DNA of 64,000 nt from Linanthus parryae (lineage: Eukaryota > Streptophyta > Magnoliopsida > Ericales > Polemoniaceae), in NCBI GenBank assembly GCA_023055425.1, contig JALGPY010000007.1, positions 87,197,136 through 87,261,135 on the forward strand, in the 5' to 3' direction. A program made the translations under genes and the position numbers. Shown one piece after another: positions 1 through 12,330 of this stretch. The stretch's first letter is position 1, and each line of letters starts with the position of its first letter. Under the pieces are notes generated by a model. It saw only the letters and a program-made list of their open reading frames with translations. It searched no databases and was not told the origin of the DNA.

Positions 1-404
1 GTCATAATTTTTATCAAACAAGAGAGGGAGAATAAAGCAAGGAGAGAGAAACATGGGTGGCCGAACCCGACCCCCCCACCCCCCCCCCCCCCCGTCCACC
101 CGTCTCTTGCCATTGACCCTTATTGGGGTGACCTTGGGTGGTTTCCTCTGCATGATTATTCTTCTTCCTTCTTCAATCAATTGCTAGCACCAAGAGATTG
201 GAAGGATTCCAGCTCTGATCCTAGGTGTGGACAATCCATAGAGACATGAATACTATTTCACGTGTGAAGTCATCAAAGGAGACAAACAAGGTATCTGATA
301 CAATCCCTTACCATCGTTATGATGTCTAGTCATGTGATCCTTGGAAGGTCTTGAACCGATAATTATTTTGTTTATTCTGCTGCGTAATCCATATAAAAAC
401 CCTA
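1..404 (+). mobile_element. Partial Copia-type LTR, 3' portion
   Basis: This is the downstream part of an LTR, cut by the window edge. It ends in a short A-rich run followed by ACCCTACA, the same ending as the LTR at about 1609-2272. The two also share the order of a CTAGCAC-containing block, a GTGGACA block and a GACAAGG-like block, so I read them as the same Copia family. No primer site follows position 404. Instead the sequence switches to a different LTR, so the junction is an insertion or deletion edge. Family name is not assigned. Confidence 0.55.
71..93. repeat. Poly-C tract
   Basis: A run of cytosines broken by a single A at 78. It lies inside the partial LTR. The length of such tracts is often unreliable in sequence assemblies. 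Confidence 0.9.
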
Positions 405-1269
405 CATAGATCTCAAGCACAGAGATTTTCCTTACTCTGTTACAGCTTGTGGGTCTCACTAACCTATCTAGTACCTGCTCTAGCTAACTGATTTAATTAT
501 GATCTCTTAATGTTCACTTGACAACACCACGAGATCAAGATATAATAAGTATTAACAGAATAATATACAAATGAAGTACATAATGAAGAACACTGTAACA
601 CAGTTAAGTAGTTGAGTCTCTAGTGCTCTTCTAGGAATTGGATTGGATTGGATAGATCTTCTTCTGTGTTGCTTCGCAATCCTTGATAGTTTTTTGAATC
701 CATGTAATGTTCAGTGCTTCGAGTTTTATCTCAACATCCATTTTCTATCATGCTTGATTGAAATGCTGAATATATAGAATATTCTTAACAGAAGTTCCTA
801 AAAATCAGCAACAGATATTAGACTCTTTAACAGCTCAATTCCAACGGCTAGTTGCTTGATATCTTCCAAGATATTGATATGATCTTCCATCTGCAGATCC
901 TAGGAAAGTTCATACATAATTCCATAAGTATAGGATTAATTCTGTAAGTTGGATTTCCTTCAGCATATCATTAAATAAAGAAACTTTCCCTGCAAAACAG
1001 ATAGCTAATAATCCCTGCATCTACTTGGTCAAAAAAATTAAATTAACATGTAATAAAACATCAGATTAGTTTGTCTTTCATCATATAAACTAGCATGAAC
1101 AAGGATAGGAGATCAAGACTGATTTGAAGGATGAACTCTCCCTCAGTTCCTGCTTCTGTATGCTATTCAGTTTAAAGGCCTTGAAAACAATTTCAAAGCT
1201 TTGAATCAAAACTCAATTTCAAGAATTTTCAATCTGTTTCAAGTTCTTGAAACAGGCTGTGAACATTCA
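405..1269 (-). mobile_element. SIRE-like Copia LTR fragment
   Basis: Read on the minus strand, this matches the LTRs of the two SIRE-like elements at 26809-28193 and 61491-62784. Shared pieces include the segment around an AGCTTGTG block with nearby 'acctatctagta', an upstream A/T-rich stretch and, at 1174-1204, a pair of the family's palindromic words (a GGCC-core and an AGCTT-core copy about 20 bp apart). The probable LTR start is near 1269. The 3' end of the LTR is missing at 405. It could be what remains of the 3' LTR of Copia-1, separated from it by later insertions between about 1.3 and 9.3 kb, but that link is inference. Confidence 0.6.
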
Positions 1270-1608
1270 AAGGCGATAATCGGAGATGATATGGAATAAG
1301 CTGAGAGATGGTGGTTATGTAGAGGTGATTCGTCCCTCCCACATAACGGGAGTTTGTATCCGCGGACACTCGATGGGTAGTACTTTAAATGCTTGGCCAA
1401 GCTCAGGTAAATAAATATACGACATTGTTGTTATCTGTTCAGATAAGTCTATTCCTATGATCAAGAAAATATGGATTGAATATACAAGTGTGATATATGT
1501 GTCTCGCGTCCAATCAGCATATTCTGACAAAGGGACAATAGCACGGTAACAATGGTCACAGAGGTTTGTCAGATCACTGACCATTCCTATTAGTTGGGTA
1601 GCATTGAT
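1270..1608. other. Unassigned repeat-like sequence
   Basis: No convincing coding region. An 89-codon open frame on the minus strand has no recognisable domain. The text resembles non-coding retrotransposon sequence next to an LTR, but I cannot place it in a family. Confidence 0.3.
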
Positions 1609-2272
1609 GTGTTGCTAGACACCGCTTAATGTTTATAATTGTTACTACCAACGTTATAGGAACATGTAGGGTCACACACCTAAAGGGTTAGCCTGAATAT
1701 AGATGTTAATTAGTTGGAATACTTTACATGAAATGATTAAGGATCAAAGTGCAAGAACGTGCATATTTAGTTGGACCAAATAGCAATGCGGACTAAACTA
1801 CTAATTAATCCAAGTATGGATCGGATTAGTAGTGGGGACGTTTTGTAATTAATAAAGAGTTATTAATTATACAAGGCTAGTCTAGCCCTAATATGTCATT
1901 AGATGAAATAATTAGAGAAAGGACTCAAGAGAGAGATAGAGGCGTCCGCCCCCTACCTGACGACAAGAGAGGCGCACGATCATCTCCCTTCTCCATCGTT
2001 GTTGCTTCAAGCTTGATTCGATCAAGCTCCTTGGTGATTCCTCATTTCTTCTATAGTGCTAGCACAAATAGTAGAGGAAGATCCTGTTTTTCACCTACGT
2101 TTTGGAAATTTGCAGAGATGTGGACATCAACTCTATGCAGAGATCAATCAGATTGACAAGGTAACCTTATCACCTTTATCACGTTAAGAATTCTTCACCT
2201 GCGATTCATGGAGGCTGTTCAGCAGATTTTTATTTTGTATTTCTACGGTCTTACATGCATGAAAACCCTACA
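1609..2272 (+). mobile_element. Copia-type LTR followed by a primer site
   Basis: The block begins near a TGTTGCTAG and ends in ACCCTACA, directly followed by a sequence complementary to initiator-Met tRNA. It repeats the segment order of the partial LTR at 1-404. The left end is uncertain (TGTTAATTAG near 1703 is an alternative). No pol gene follows, so this is a solo LTR with a short leader, or a truncated element. Confidence 0.5.
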
Positions 2273-2285
2273 GCGGTATCAGAGA
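2273..2285 (+). other. Primer binding site, initiator-Met tRNA type
   Basis: GCGGTATCAGAGA directly follows the LTR end. Plant Copia elements usually have TGGTATCAGAGC here, so the core GGTATCAGAG is intact. Confidence 0.65.
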
Positions 2286-3385
2286 CACAGGTCGATAGAG
2301 GATAATGTGATTTACGTGGTTATCCGTTTAATCAATTTACACCGTAATTGTTAAATTTTGCGTAAACAGTAAAAGAAACTGACATCGTATTATGATTCGC
2401 CATGAATATGATTCATGATGAATTTCACTAATTTTACATATTATGTGAAAATAATGAATTTTCAAGCAACTGGTGAAGAACTAGGGTTAGGGAAAATTGG
2501 AAATAGAAGGGTTTTCTGTCCCATAGGGTTCGGACAAGAACAAAAGGGGGCTGAAATTTTGATTTTAACCCTAAGGTTTTGGCCAAGGTGACTGACCCGC
2601 CTCTTGCTGCTCTCGACCACGTCTGATCGATCCTGACTGGTTTGACCGCTTCGGCCAGGATTAACAGGTTCGACCATGTCAGACCGTTTTGAAGGGTTTA
2701 ACCATTTTTGACCCAGTTATCACAATGGAATTTAAAATTAACCCAACACAATAAAAATGAATTCTAACTTTTTATCTGTTTATCGCATGGTGTTGGATGT
2801 GGCCTTAGTTGTGTGGTTGTTTTAATTTTGTGGTTTGGTTTTGATTTGATGTAAATAATGTCATTAATTTTAAGGCATGCTAGTTGTCTTCTTCCTCCCT
2901 TGTGAGGTTCCTCTATTTAATTTATGTTTTGGAATCGGATGGGGTCGTACTCTGGGGCTGGTTCTCCTTGATTCATTGCTACTTGTTGACTTCTGCGTCT
3001 CCTGGTATAGTAGCGCATGATATCCTATGAATATAATCTTACTCAAAATAACTCTAGCTTATTCGTACGCGTATGACACTCAGGTATGATGTCAAAATGT
3101 CACCAAGGATGTTCTAAGGTCAACATATAATGCTTATCATCTCGACATTAACCAAATAATAATCACATTTTGTGACATCACAAATAATTTCATCAAAGCA
3201 AGTAATCCACCTGACAGTAAGTCATATCTCAAAAGACATCAGGTAGTTTGGGATCAAGCTACCTTGCAATCCCCGGCTTGTCAATTTTTTTATTTCTTAT
3301 TTTGGTTCCCCTATATTGATTTTAATTTCCGAAAATATTTTTATCTTAGTTTAGTGGATATCATAGGTTTGTACTAACTTAGAAC
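2286..3385. other. Untranslated leader and unassigned sequence
   Basis: The left part (to about 2850) is probably the leader of the Copia element whose primer site is at 2273. The right part (about 2880-3385) should belong to the minus-strand element whose primer site is at 3386. No open frame with a recognisable gag or pol motif is present, and the boundary between the two parts is not visible. Confidence 0.35.
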
Positions 3386-3403
3386 CGTGCGCTCTGATAC
3401 CAT
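3386..3403 (-). other. Primer binding site of LTR-C element
   Basis: On the minus strand this reads TGGTATCAGAGCGCACGG, a perfect match over its first 12 bases to the usual plant initiator-Met primer site. It sits 1-2 bases from the LTR end. Confidence 0.8.
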
Positions 3404-4112
3404 CTGCAACACCCCACCAAACCACACGGCCGACCGAACCGTATGTTTGGAAAGATGCCTCCGCCCGAAGAGATAACCCAATTGGGTACGGAGCAGGATC
3501 GCCGGTTCACAGTTAGTACAACCATCGAATAGCCAAATATAATTATTATACATTCAGGATAACCAGTGACATTGTCTGAAAGAAATAAGTACATTAATTT
3601 ACTAATGATAAGAAAATAGGTGAAATACTACACTTCTTAATACCCTAGCCATCAGCGTTGTGAACGTCTCCCACCTTATTCGTAACCTGCGGGTTTTGAA
3701 GTAGCACAAGCCGAACGCAGAAAAATATTTAATCAGTAAAAACTGAGTAAATTCATACTGCAATATGTAAAACGAGTTTTTGGCACAAAAACAAGTATAT
3801 GAAACGCAAGATATTTAATCGGGAATCCAACTGAGCTGTTAAACATTAATCGATTCATTTCTTATCTTTTAGTTTAGATGGTGTAGTGTTGCCCAGCGGG
3901 TGTCAAATGGCCCAGAGAGGTTACGATGCAATATATATACTACCATAGGGTGCCTCTTGGGATATCTAAGATCCCAATTCACCCGAGCGTTGTGGGATTC
4001 CCATACGTCAATCCCGCTCGTAAACACGACTATGAGACCTCAAGTGTCGACACCCCTATACTGTTGTAACCCGCACAAGCATAAGTAGTACTCCATAGTT
4101 TCATAATAAAAA

Positions 4113-4225
4113 GGGAGATCGCTTACTGGCGCTCCCGACCGTAGCCATAAATATAAAGGAGGTTCGATTACTGGCGCCTCCGGTCGGAGCCATAACAAAA
4201 AGGGGGATCGCTTACTGGCGCCCCC
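4113..4225. repeat. Three tandem hairpins with covarying stems
   Basis: Three units of about 44 bp. Each contains a TTACTGGCG loop region flanked by 5-bp arms: GGGAG/CTCCC (4113-4117 and 4132-4136), GGAGG/CCTCC (4158-4162 and 4177-4181) and GGGGG/CCCCC (4202-4206 and 4221-4225). The arms differ between units but remain complementary within each one. Inner CGC/GCG pairing extends the stem in units 1 and 3. Confidence 0.85.
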
Positions 4226-4777
4226 GGCCGTAGCCGTAATTTCCGCATCCTCTGTGCATTGCCCCAATTATATTATAGTGTATTTATTTATTTGCAATTC
4301 CCAATAACCACATCCGGTTCAAGAGAGTCATATTATCATTTATCTCTGAATTTTCATACCACAATATTGTCATTCGATTTCCAAGACTTCATTACTTCCA
4401 ACCGGGATATTCAAAAGAAGGATTCTCAAAACATATTAATATTTGGCCAACTTTCAAGTATCACAAGTTATGACAAATCATATCGTTTACGCACACAAAA
4501 TCACATTTTTGTCAGTTTAAAGTAATGCACATATGAACTTACAGGTAGCATTAGATTAGTGTTCGCACGACAAGCGAAGTCCTAGTACTCGTACTCGTTC
4601 TCGACAAACTCGTCGTCTACAAATGGGGTGTCTACAAATACAAAATAAATTCTTATCAACACATAGCTCAATTACACAAGGACTCCAGTCATGACCTATA
4701 TGCAATGCATATCCCTGATTTATTTTCCAACCCCCTTGTATTGATAAAAGCTTATTATTATTTGATATTATTATTAC

Positions 4778-4878
<101 letters not shown>

Positions 4879-5721
4879 CCAAGTTCCTTAACTTTAGGGA
4901 ATACCGAACAAGATAAATTCTAATATCCTAATGTTATAGGGTTAATCTTGGAAATTTTGTTATTCAAGATAGCTTCTAATTTCATATTTTTAATAAAATG
5001 TTAGAATTGATTAAGGAACAAATTAGTTATTATAAGGATTATATTCTTATTACTTTCCTCATATAATATTTATATGTGTACATACATTTTTTTATTATAT
5101 ATATATATATGTATATATATATACTTAAACATATTTTAAAGTGTTATTATTTTATTTCAACTATACACAACATCATTTAACTAGTTTTGTCTATATTTAT
5201 ATTTATGTATATGTATACACACATATATACTAATATTAATTTTGGCTTTCTTATTATAGACAAATCTATATTCTTTTGTACGGTGTGATAACATTATGTC
5301 CACTATTATTAATATTAATATGTTTAAATATTTTATAAAGAAAAATACAAAGATTATTCCTAAAGTACTTATATTTGTAAAAAGTTATTAATGATATTTA
5401 TTTAGTATTAATAGTATTATTATTTTTATAAAATAATTAATTATACTTATTTATTAATTTAATAAAAGATAATCCAAATTACAGCAATTACCCCACTTTA
5501 CATTTTAATAAGTTTTAGAAGTTAGGTAGGAGTTACCCCCCCCCCCCTACCCTAGTTTAACGAAAAGACACTTTCTCCCTCATCCTCACAGAGGGTGGGC
5601 GGGAATAATCAAGACTTATACTTAGGCTACCCATAACCCGAACGGCTTTTTTTTCAATTTTAATTATCTTGCTCTATGTTCATTTTAAGTTACCATACAG
5701 GTTTTAATTCCGTGTTAGATC

Positions 5722-5738
5722 GAACTGCTCTGATACCC
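5722..5738 (-). other. Primer binding site of LTR-A element
   Basis: On the minus strand this reads GGGTATCAGAGCAGTTC, immediately after the LTR-A end. It matches the initiator-Met primer site apart from its first base. The 180 bp further left (about 5541-5721) look like element leader and hold no gene. Confidence 0.75.
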
Positions 5739-6368
5739 TGCAACAACCCCCTTTATCCGGCTCGAGCGAACCGGGAGGGCGATGCTTAAAGTAACGGCGG
5801 ACATCAAAAGCAAAACCTATATATATATATTACATATTATTAAACATTACAACACGTTCTTCAAGTCTTTCATACGTTTCTATTTTACAGGATACTAACA
5901 TTATTCGTACTATTTTACATCTTGTGACGGAACCTCCTTAGTGAGTCTCGCACCCGGTCATACCATCATCTTCCTCTTCTAAACCTGCGGGGGAAGGAAA
6001 ACAAAGACCGCAGTTTTCTAAAATCAGCATAAAGTACTGAGTAAGTAACACCCAAACTCGTAAAACGGAAGATGGGGCATGTATATAATAACAAAGATGA
6101 ATGAATTATAAAATAGTAAATTTGGAGAGTAAAGTATGACTCAAATGTAATATTTTATTTATTTAATTTCCTTTCTCAACTTGCAAACAGGGAGTACGAT
6201 TCTCAATCTCTTCTTCTTTTCTTTTATAAATGTCCAAATCTCAGAGGAAACTGTATTATTAACTTTGTTGATACGGGAAAGAATCTACTATCACTAGCAA
6301 CCATGACCTTAACTGCCGGTAGCCCCCTAAGACTTCTTGCGGCCAGAGAGGTGAGTACATGGAGCGTT

Positions 6369-6515
6369 AATAATAACCACGGGCCGAGTCAAGCTCGACA
6401 ATAAAATAATAACCACGGGCCGAGTCAAGCTCGACAATATAAAATGATAACCACGGGCCGAGTCAAACTCGACAATATCAAATAATAACCTGGAGCCGAG
6501 TCAAGCTCGACAATA
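6369..6515. repeat. Four tandem CGAG/CTCG hairpins
   Basis: Units of about 36-40 bp, each with AACCACGGGCCGAGTC and a CGAG-TCAAG-CTCG type stem-loop. The third unit has TCAAA in the loop and the fourth has CTGGAG in place of CACGGG, while the 4-bp stem is kept in all four. The array lies in LTR-A. Confidence 0.8.
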
Positions 6516-7463
6516 ATAAACTTCTTTCGCACAACTCTTTCCACTTTACGTTATTACGCATTATTAATTTTTGTGTGACATTATCAAATCAAAGCAACTT
6601 CTTTTAAATGTAAAGTAATCACAAATAAGACATATAAGTCATAATATATTTTCAGACAAGTATTAAAAATCATAATATGACACGAAAAGAGCTAGGCACG
6701 CAAGGCTTGGCATATTACTTACCTCAGTTCTCAGCAATCTAGCACGTAAAGTCTCCTAGAAGGTCATGTGGTTCTCGTCTACAAACTTGTCACCTACGCG
6801 GTACATTTCTTTTTTGATCACAAGTTTATCGACACAAATATGCAATTGTATATTATTACAAGCCTAACAAGTTTTATTTGAAATCTCTAAATTCTCATTA
6901 TCCATATATTTTTAAGAATATTCTAAATCTTAATATTATATGGAAACCCATAGTTTAAGTTCATAAACTTTTAATAACAATTAAATACTAATTAACATAT
7001 CTATTTCTAAGTAACCAAGAAATGAATAATATTATGAAATTAGCCATTTTTTATTAAATTTATAAAACTAATTATTTGAGAATATTCTTAGTGAGAAAAT
7101 ACAAGTTAGGAGAAATTGTTCTTTTTACTAGTACAAATACACGTTCTTTATTCATTGAGAAAACTATTAATTTTCAATTCTAAAATATTTCTTATTTACC
7201 AAATAACGACAAACCGAAATTAATAATCAAAAATTATACTTCTATATTGTTTATTTTCAAAAAAATAATTTCTATTTAACTAGCCCCTATTTTATCTATA
7301 TTATTAAATTATTTAACTTACTTTTTCTTTTTCTACTATTATTTCTAATATTATAACTACTGTTATAATTATCGCTATTAGTATTATCATTATTGTTATT
7401 CTTGTTCTTATTCGTATTACTATTATAATTACTATTGCTATTATTGTTATTACTATTTATTAA

Positions 7464-7632
<169 letters not shown>

Positions 7633-8941
7633 GTTATTATAATAGTTAGAAAGTGTAGAAATTAATTTATACCTGAAAATCCTATTTTTATTTTATTTTT
7701 ATGTTTTCAGATTGTTAAATAACAAACAAACCCCCAAAGTATGCTTAAACAACACAAATACCCCCTTCTTTAACTAAAATACTTTCTGAAAATAACAACT
7801 ACCTCCCCCTAAGCATGAAATTGTAACTTGTTCAATCTAAATGTGAATTCGAGCATCAAGACAAGATTTTGATTGTCTAAATCAACTCAGGGTTAAGAGT
7901 AGAGCGTACCGGAACCAAAAATCGCAAGAAACGGTCGAGAATTGAGTCGGGTCAAGTCGTCGAAATCGTCGCCGGAGGTAGCTGGACCGGACCTTCTACG
8001 TTGGTTCTGGGATTCGATTGAGCCTTCTACTAGCTTGGTCAGACTCTTAGGGGTGGCTTAGAACTGGTTTCAGAGGATTGGGTGGCTCAGTTTCGAGCCG
8101 GCCAAGAGTTGGTCGGAGTTTCGCTGGTTTTAATGGAGGAACGGCGGTGATGGTGGCCGTGCTCTGTTTCCGGCAGCTGGGGTTGTTGCTGCTGCTTCTC
8201 TCTTCTTCCTTATTTCAGAGTGATACGGAGAGGGGAGAAACGGAGACGGAAAGGGATAGAAAAACAGAGGATGGTTGTCCGTTTTTCTCGGCCTTCTTCC
8301 CGATGGTGGCAGCGGCGGTGGTGGTGGCTCCGGCACCTCTGCTGCTCGTTGCTCCTTTGGCTCTGTACTTGACAGAGGGCAAGAGAGAAGAACAGAGGGT
8401 GGGAAGAGATTGATAGGAGGCAGTGGGGTGGTTGTGGTGGTGGTCGTTGTTTTTCCCCGACAGTGGTGGAGCTTGGTGGTGGCCGTTGGCCACTACCTCT
8501 GCAGCTGCTGCTGCTGTTGTGGTTTACATCGAACAGAGAGAGATGTAGAGGGAGAAGGTGAAGAACAAAGAGTTATTGGGTGCTGGCGGTGGTGGTGCTC
8601 ACGGTGGTTGCCGGAGGTGAGGGAGACGAGAGTGAAGCTGATGATGATGGTGATGGTGATGATGAATCTGATGATGATTGAACAAGAAGAGGAAAAATGT
8701 GAGAAGAAGAAGAGGAAAAAGACAACCTGGACTAAGCAACCATTCAGGTTGAAAATGACTTCTTTAAAAGTTGTAAGGTGTGGTTGGTACACCAAAGTGT
8801 AGGTTGATTGGGTGTGGCTCAATTACAAAATATTGCGGCGGTCGTACACGCGCTAGCGATAAAGTTTCAAGAAATTTACCAGAATTAAATTACGAGCATT
8901 AATCTAACGTCTCCTAAAATCTTACTGGAATAATTTTCCGA

Positions 8942-9070
<129 letters not shown>

Positions 9071-9579
9071 TGATGTAAAATTATATATTATTTTACTAAT
9101 ATAATGCCTAACTCATAAAATAGTGTATGTTTATCACAAAATCATTACCAAAATATTTTCTTAATAATCTACTTAAACGTCAAATCATACCACTAAAGTG
9201 TTTCTAATAATAATTTATAAAAGTTCTATTTGTATTGGCTCGTAAATTTACTATTTTACCCCTACCAATTAGACAGGGTATTACACCTACAACTCAGAGT
9301 CGCCATTAAAACATAACATGATAAATTATATCACATAACCATCAAAACATACACATCACACATATCTAAAAAACAATCTGATAACATAATAACATCACCA
9401 CATCCTACAGTATCCAAAATTATGTAAAAAGAAATCAGAAAAACTAGCACATAATTTTCCCCCTTTTTGACTTTCATCAAAGAATTATAAGAAATGTAGG
9501 ATCATGTTCAGAGGTTTTTTCAAACGGAAACAAATAAAACTCCAGTCTCAGAAAAGATAGAAAGTTCTCAGAATGTAGG

Positions 9580-11224
9580 CTTTGAAGTAAGAGCTTTTGC
9601 ACCTTCCTTGGTAATCTTCATTCCACCTTTAGCCTCTTCTTCTTCTTCTTCTTCCATCTGTTCATCTTGTTCCTCCACATTTTTAGTCTCTACCCCAGCA
9701 ATCACTTCAGCAATCATCTCCTAAACTTTAGTTTTATCCTTTTCTATTCCTTCTTCAGCAGTTTCCTCATTTCCTGCTTCTCATCTGCTTGTTCAGCACC
9801 AACTTCTTCATCAGACTGTTCAAATAAGTCCTTTGATGTAAGAACTATTGGGACCTTCTTCTTTTTCTTTTTCTTCTTCAAGGCCTCCCCAAGAATCTCA
9901 TCTGAATCGATGCTGGTATCCTTGCTTTCAGCAGATGGTATCTTCTCCAAGTCCAAACCCTTGATGATCACATCCAGCTTTGAATTCACCAAACTTCACA
10001 GAGTCAGTAGACAGGGAAAGGATCCCTTTCCTATGATCCTCAATACCATCCTCCAAGACTTCTACTATGTCAAGAACCTGAGAAAAATCAAAATTTTCCG
10101 AAGCATTGGATGCGATAACTGCTCTTGGTTTGATAAATTCCTTCTCCTTCAACTCTTTAGCAGACAACTCAGAATAAAATTTCCATTTTCCTTTCACAGT
10201 CTGAACCACACCAATCCTTTGAAGTGAAGCTTTATCAACTAACCCAAAACCAGTGGTAACTTTTTCCTCATCCTTCAGGGGTACTCAAAAATGTTTAAAG
10301 AACAAAGGCAACAAATTCTCATAAGGCACTGAATGATTCATAATTCTAGTACCACAGTACACCATATGCTCCATAATAACAGTAGGAAAATCAATCTCAA
10401 AGCCTTGACAAATCAGATACATCAGTATATTGTCTGTCACCAATTCCTTTGAATACTCCCTGGGACTACACATCTCATAATGATTGAGAAAAAGAATTTT
10501 GGCTACAAAGTTCAACACTGAATGTGTTAACTGTTTGGGTCCAGTTGGTGTTGCCTCCAAGAAAAAAAAAATAACTATTCTTCTCCAGACATTCCTTTCT
10601 CTCAGGATGCTCAAGAACTTTATACTTCCTCGGAATGCCCAAAAATTTGGAGAAAACCCTATGATCTAGCTTCATATCAATCCCAGCAACCTTTGAAGTT
10701 AAGACTTAACTCTCACTATCTTCAACTTCTCGAACCGAATTAAAATAGAATAACCTAGTCAAACCTAGGGTAAGCCTCAGAAGGTGGATTCGAAATCTTT
10801 TCAATTGAAGAATCTCTTAACTTCCTAATGCAGTCTATGTCTAAAGCCTTAACAGTTCATCACTTATAAGACTACAGAAGGCTACTTTACAAGAAGCATA
10901 ACCATCTATCCAAACAGCCTTACTTCAGGGTTTATAAACCAAGATTCAGGAAGAATGTGCAAAAGTAGTGCTTTTCTGGGTTTTCATGGCACTATGCTTA
11001 ACCCTCTTCTTCTCTGTTGGTGGAGCCTTCTTCTCTTCCTCGAGCTTCTTTCCTGTTGAACCTTTTTTCCCTTCTTGATCTTCTTAGAAGGTGGAGAAGT
11101 CTCTTGAATACTAGAAGTTTCTTCTAAATTAGATCCATGAACTGTGAATTTTTAGTTACTTTTTCTTTATCCTCTTTGTTAAGCCATGTCCTTGTTGCTT
11201 GATCCTTTCTGATTTGCGCACCAT
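9580..11224 (-). pseudogene. Accessory ORF of Copia-1 (plant transposon protein-like)
   Basis: The reading starts on the minus strand at 11224 with MVRKSERIKQQG, comparable to the Ser-Glu-Arg-Ile-Lys start of the Copia-2 accessory ORF at 59451, and follows a low-complexity basic/acidic N-terminal region. The middle (about 10285-10675) contains a His-Ser-Val-Leu-Asn segment, then EYSKELVTDNILMYL, GFEIDFPTVIMEHM and a VPYENLLPLFF end. Order and spacing resemble the plant 'putative plant transposon protein' domain (Transposase_32 type). The C-terminal part (9744-10209) holds WKFYSELSAKELKEKEF, matching Copia-2, then an acidic, lysine-rich tail. Several frameshifts break it. It sits in sense orientation between pol and the missing 3' LTR. 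Function is unknown; no transposase activity is implied by the family name. Confidence 0.6.
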
Positions 11225-11655
11225 TGGATTTAGGGTTTCAGAGGGTTGAGAGAGAAATTGAGAGAAATATAGAGACAGAGAGAGAGAGGTGAAGAATGAA
11301 AGAATTAAGCTCGAAGCTAGCTTAAGTAGGTAGAAGAGTTGGATTGAAAAAGGACTGCATGCAAAATTGATTTAAAAAGATTTGATTGAGATATTTTTGG
11401 GATATTTAGTCAAAATCCTCTGAACAAATCGAATATTCTATGATTATCTAAAAAGATATCACAAAATATTTCATGATCCAATTTTTAAAAAAAAATACAC
11501 AGCAGATTACACACATCTTTGAAATAGTGGCTCAAAGCTTTGAGAAATTGAAGACTGCTAGAAAAACTTCAAAGCATACTTTCAAGGCTTAGAAAAGTAT
11601 GATCTCAAGGCTTTGATATTTTCACACATAAAACAAGTAGGAACTAATAATCCAC

Positions 11656-12315
11656 CTAAACCAATGCATCCTTGTTTAGCATACCCAATTCAAGCCTTAG
11701 GGTTGCTAACCTTTCATCTGGAAAAGGTTTAGTGAAAATATCAGCTATCTGCATAGAGGTTGAAATAAAATACAAAGATACATCGCCTTTCTCAGCATGA
11801 TCCCTTAAGAAATGATGTCTCGCATCAATATGCTTAGTCCTAGAATGTTGCAATGGATTATTTGATATTGAAATAGCACTTGTATTATCACAGTTGATAG
11901 GCGCATTCCTGGAATCATATCCAAGATCCCTTAATTTTTGAGCAATTTATAATACTTGTGAACAGCAAGCACCAGCTGCAGTGTATTCAGCTTCTGCAGT
12001 TGACAAGGCTACTCAATTTTGCTTCTTTGAATGCCAACTGATCAAAGATGAACCAAGAAATTGACAGCATCCAGAAGTACTCTTCCTATCCACTTTGTAA
12101 CTTGCAAAGTCTTCATCTGAATAACCACTCAACAAGAAATTAATCCTTCTTGGATACCAAATCCCCAAGTCTTTGGTTCCATTCAAATATCTGATAATCC
12201 TTTTGACATCAGTCAAATGACTTTCCTTATGATCTGCTTGAAACCTTTGACACGTACATACACTAAACATTATATCTAGTCTACTAACAATTAGATATAA
12301 AAGTGAACCAATCAT
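11656..12315 (-). pseudogene. Copia-1 RNase H and end of pol
   Basis: The right part (12013-12315) has MIGSLLYLIVSRLDIMFSVC, the usual Copia RT-to-RNase H bridge, then a degraded RNase H start. The left part (11656-11853) has SRTKHIDARHHFLRD and ADIFTKPF, the hallmark ending of Copia pol. Stops between about 11854 and 12012 interrupt the frame. Gene order and residues match the intact-looking version at 58605-58994 in Copia-2. Confidence 0.8.
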
Positions 12316-12330
12316 AGCTCTAAATTCCTT

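Noticed and set aside
1315..1584. 89-codon minus-strand frame
   Set aside because: No recognisable motif and no start context; sequence looks like non-coding retroelement DNA.
3386..3403. tRNA-like sequence at LTR edges (also 2273, 5722, 26794, 34112, 52902)
   Set aside because: These are primer binding sites, short complements of tRNA 3' ends. No full tRNA cloverleaf was found.
5537..5549. Poly-C tracts (also 71-93, 62728-62739) as quadruplex elements
   Set aside because: Single uninterrupted runs rather than four spaced runs; length may be unreliable.
8078..8822. Several overlapping frames on both strands, 68-175 codons
   Set aside because: Low-complexity GC-rich block inside LTR-A; open in many frames at once, no domain, and the same kind of block recurs in LTR-B at 31200-31720.
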